Shown here piece by piece: positions 6,650 through 8,395 of a DNA stretch of 8,395 nt. Position 1 is the first letter of the stretch, and each line of letters starts with the position of its first letter. Origin of the DNA: a bacterium. Its GTDB lineage: Bacteria; Latescibacterota; UBA2968; GCA-2709665. A model generated the notes under the pieces. The model made no database searches. It saw nothing but the letters and a program-made list of their open reading frames with translations, and had not been told where the DNA came from. The stretch lies in assembly GCA_027619145.1 (NCBI GenBank), contig JAQCGA010000148.1, forward strand, positions 1 to 8,395, given 5' to 3'. A program made the position numbers and the translations under genes.

Positions 6650-7414
6650 ATGCAAATCACCCCCTGGGACCTTCTCCTCGTCCTCGTCGTCTCCCTACAA
6701 GTCACCGCACTGGCGTACCTCCGTGCACCCAAATGGAAAGCCTTTGCGCTCACCTTGCCCTTCCCCTTCACCGTCATCGCGCTCTCTGTTGGCCGTCCCA
6801 TGGACGCCACCAATATCTGCGCCCTGCCGGTTCTCTTCGTCTACATCCAGAGCATCCGCATCCTCTACCAGCGCGCCCATTTCCCCATCGTACTTGCCAT
6901 TGCCACTGCCCTTTCAGGATACGCCGTCATCGGATGGACCCTGGCCCGTCTCCTGCCCGCAACGGACACCGCATTCTGGATGGCTGCCGCAGGCGTCCTC
7001 ACCTTTGCGTTCATCCTGCACAGGTACCTGCCCATCCGCCTGGAACCGGGTCACCGAACCACGCTTCCCCTCTGGCAAAAACTGCCCATCATCATCGGCA
7101 TCGTCTGCATCCTGCTCCTCATCAAAACCACCCTGCGCGGTTTCTCTACTCTCTTCCCCCTTGTTGGCGTCATCGGCGCCTACGAGGCCCGGCACAGCCT
7201 GTGGACCTTAGGCAAACAACTCCCCATCCTCATGCTCACGCTCGTCCCACTCATGATCGTCTCCCGCCTCACCTGGCAGTACATAGGCTTTGGCCCCTCA
7301 CTCGCGCTGGGATGGCTCGCATTCCTCTTCATCTTGCAACTCCTGCTTCGCCCCATGTGGGCCAAATGGAACGCAATGGAACGAACCGCAGACGAATCCT
7401 CAAAAATCGCATAA
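6650..7414 (+). CDS. Unrecognised polytopic membrane protein within ABC exporter operon
   Basis: The 254-residue protein is almost wholly hydrophobic, with about eight or nine candidate membrane segments (near 5-24, 31-47, 56-72, 78-100, 108-124, 144-162, 168-178, 190-206 and 216-234). Loops are short and rather basic. I do not recognise the family. Features that look conserved-like are PFPFTVIALSVGRPMDATN (37-55) and TTLRGFSTLFPLVGVIGAYE (160-179) followed by ARHSLWTL. It has neither the RxGxLxxxLxKP loop nor the WxRGLRxYS tail of the two permeases, so it is not a third copy of them. Its stop is only 11 bp before the second permease ATG, so the two are surely co-transcribed. It could be an accessory subunit of the exporter, an enzyme or carrier for its substrate, or an unrelated passenger. 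No ribosome binding site of note precedes the ATG. Confidence 0.8.
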   Translation: MQITPWDLLLVLVVSLQVTALAYLRAPKWKAFALTLPFPFTVIALSVGRPMDATNICALPVLFVYIQSIRILYQRAHFPIVLAIATALSGYAVIGWTLARLLPATDTAFWMAAAGVLTFAFILHRYLPIRLEPGHRTTLPLWQKLPIIIGIVCILLLIKTTLRGFSTLFPLVGVIGAYEARHSLWTLGKQLPILMLTLVPLMIVSRLTWQYIGFGPSLALGWLAFLFILQLLLRPMWAKWNAMERTADESSKIA

Positions 7415-7425
7415 AGGTACACCGT

Positions 7426-8211
7426 ATGAACCATCTCCGCCTCGCCTGGGTCTTCTTCCGCATTGGCATCCTGAACGAACTGGCCTACCGCGTCAACTTC
7501 TACGTCCAGTTCCTTCAATCCCTGCTCAGCCTGGGCATGGCCCTGGCCGGTCTTGCAGTCGTCTTCACCCACACCGACAGCCTCGGCGGCTGGCAGGCCA
7601 ACGAAATCCTGGCCCTCCTGGGCATCTACCTGCTCGTAGGCGGCATGATCCAGATGGTCATCCAACCCGGCATGGAAACCCTCATGGAAGGCGTGCGCAG
7701 AGGCACCCTGGACTTCACTCTGACCAAACCCGAAGACGCCCAGTTCCTGGTCAGTATTGGCCAGGTCCGCATCTGGAAAATTGCGGACATCCTGCTCGGC
7801 GCAGGCGTACTCGGCACAGCCCTGGTCCGTCTGAACATGCACATCAGCCTCCTCCAGGCCGCCCAGTTTGGCCTTGTCCTCTTCTGTGGCTGCGCCATCA
7901 TCTACAGCTTCTGGCTCATCCTGGCCACCCTCTCCTTCTGGTTCATCCGCATAGACAACATCCTGGTCATCTTCCAGAGCATGTACGAAGCCGGCCGCTG
8001 GCCCATCGGCATCTATCCAGACTGGTTACGCTTCATCCTCACCTTCCTCGTGCCCATTGCCTTCGCCGTCACCGTACCCGCCCAGGCCCTCTCCGGCCGT
8101 CTCAACCCAACCACCCTGCTCACCGCCCCGGCCCTGGCCCTGGTCCTGGTCCTCTTCTCCCGCTGGTTCTGGAAACGCGGCCTCCGCAGCTACTCCGGCG
8201 CATCTGCATAA
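7426..8211 (+). CDS. ABC-2-like permease, COG3694 type
   Basis: The 261-residue protein is the second transmembrane subunit of the exporter. The N-terminal MNHLRLAWVFFRIGILNELAYRVNF is the amphipathic entry helix seen in this group. The loop RRGTLDFTLTKP (91-102) corresponds to RQGELSPLLLKP in the first permease. About six membrane segments follow the pattern of the partner (near 25-47, 60-80, 120-135, 142-172, 202-222 and 230-247). The C terminus is WKRGLRSYSGASA. AAAGG at 7413-7417, overlapping the stop of the previous gene, gives a site 8 nt before the ATG. The reading frame is open much further upstream (to 6733), but that part is only the shadow of the preceding gene. It is the last gene of the operon; no hairpin terminator is visible after it. 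Confidence 0.87.
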   Translation: MNHLRLAWVFFRIGILNELAYRVNFYVQFLQSLLSLGMALAGLAVVFTHTDSLGGWQANEILALLGIYLLVGGMIQMVIQPGMETLMEGVRRGTLDFTLTKPEDAQFLVSIGQVRIWKIADILLGAGVLGTALVRLNMHISLLQAAQFGLVLFCGCAIIYSFWLILATLSFWFIRIDNILVIFQSMYEAGRWPIGIYPDWLRFILTFLVPIAFAVTVPAQALSGRLNPTTLLTAPALALVLVLFSRWFWKRGLRSYSGASA

Positions 8212-8395
8212 AGCGCCCCCCTTCCTTTTTGATTTACGAACTCCAATGCTTTCACTACATTCAAAAAGAAACAAGAGTAGATTCTGGCCTTGCAACCCCG
8301 CACCTTCGTCTCGAAACACCTCCGTCACTCTCGGACAGGACCCTTGAAGCCCACGTGTACGCCTCTGGAGTGCTGAACCTCCAAAACAGTGGCCT
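8212..8395. other. Downstream flank with no supported gene
   Basis: The 184 bp after the last permease hold no hairpin terminator and no clear gene. On the minus strand a frame is open from the window edge to TGA near 8264-8266 (about 43 codons, ending RPESTLVSF). It could be the tail of a convergent gene outside the window, but the Arg/Ser-rich composition gives no domain clue and chance is as likely. Confidence 0.25.

Noticed and set aside
6733..7425. Long N-terminal extension of the second permease frame
   Set aside because: This part translates to a His/Pro/Arg-rich shadow of the preceding membrane-protein gene. The ATG at 7426 with AAAGG upstream gives a family-length permease.
1..8395. 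CRISPR array, tRNA or rRNA genes, integrase or transposase
   Set aside because: No regularly spaced repeats of CRISPR size, no cloverleaf-like sequence and no recombinase motifs were seen on either strand by eye.

Overview
The window reads as a piece of a bacterial chromosome from a lineage with secreted proteins that end in the YPNPFNP / FlgD-like C-terminal sorting module. That module is typical of the FCB group and of candidate phyla such as Latescibacterota, Calditrichota, Rhodothermota and Poribacteria. The phylum cannot be fixed from this sequence alone. GC is moderately high in the genes and lower in the long intergenic gap.

Left side (1-2400): the 3' end of a small membrane-protein gene on the + strand converges on a long minus-strand gene, with one strong hairpin terminator between them. 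The minus-strand gene encodes a secreted multidomain beta-sandwich/Ig-like protein with a clear signal peptide and a C-terminal sorting domain. Its reading frame is broken at a run of seven G (2217-2223). Removing one G restores a 653-residue protein, so it is a sequencing error, a phase-variable tract or an early pseudogene.

Middle (2400-4524): about 950 bp without a convincing gene is followed by a stand-alone L-rhamnose mutarotase gene, by a minus-strand remnant of another sorting domain, and by a Phd/YefM-type antitoxin with an overlapping PIN-domain (VapC-type) toxin.

Right side (4667-8211): four co-directional genes. They are an ABC ATPase of the COG4586 type, an ABC-2-like permease (COG4587/DUF990 type), an unrecognised polytopic membrane protein, and a second permease (COG3694 type). 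The ATPase and two permeases form the usual three-gene export system. The membrane protein between the two permeases is the unusual part and the best candidate for something undescribed. Two gaps in this operon hold small repeats: a 6-unit heptamer array that itself forms a near-consensus sigma70-like promoter, and a REP/MITE-like palindrome.
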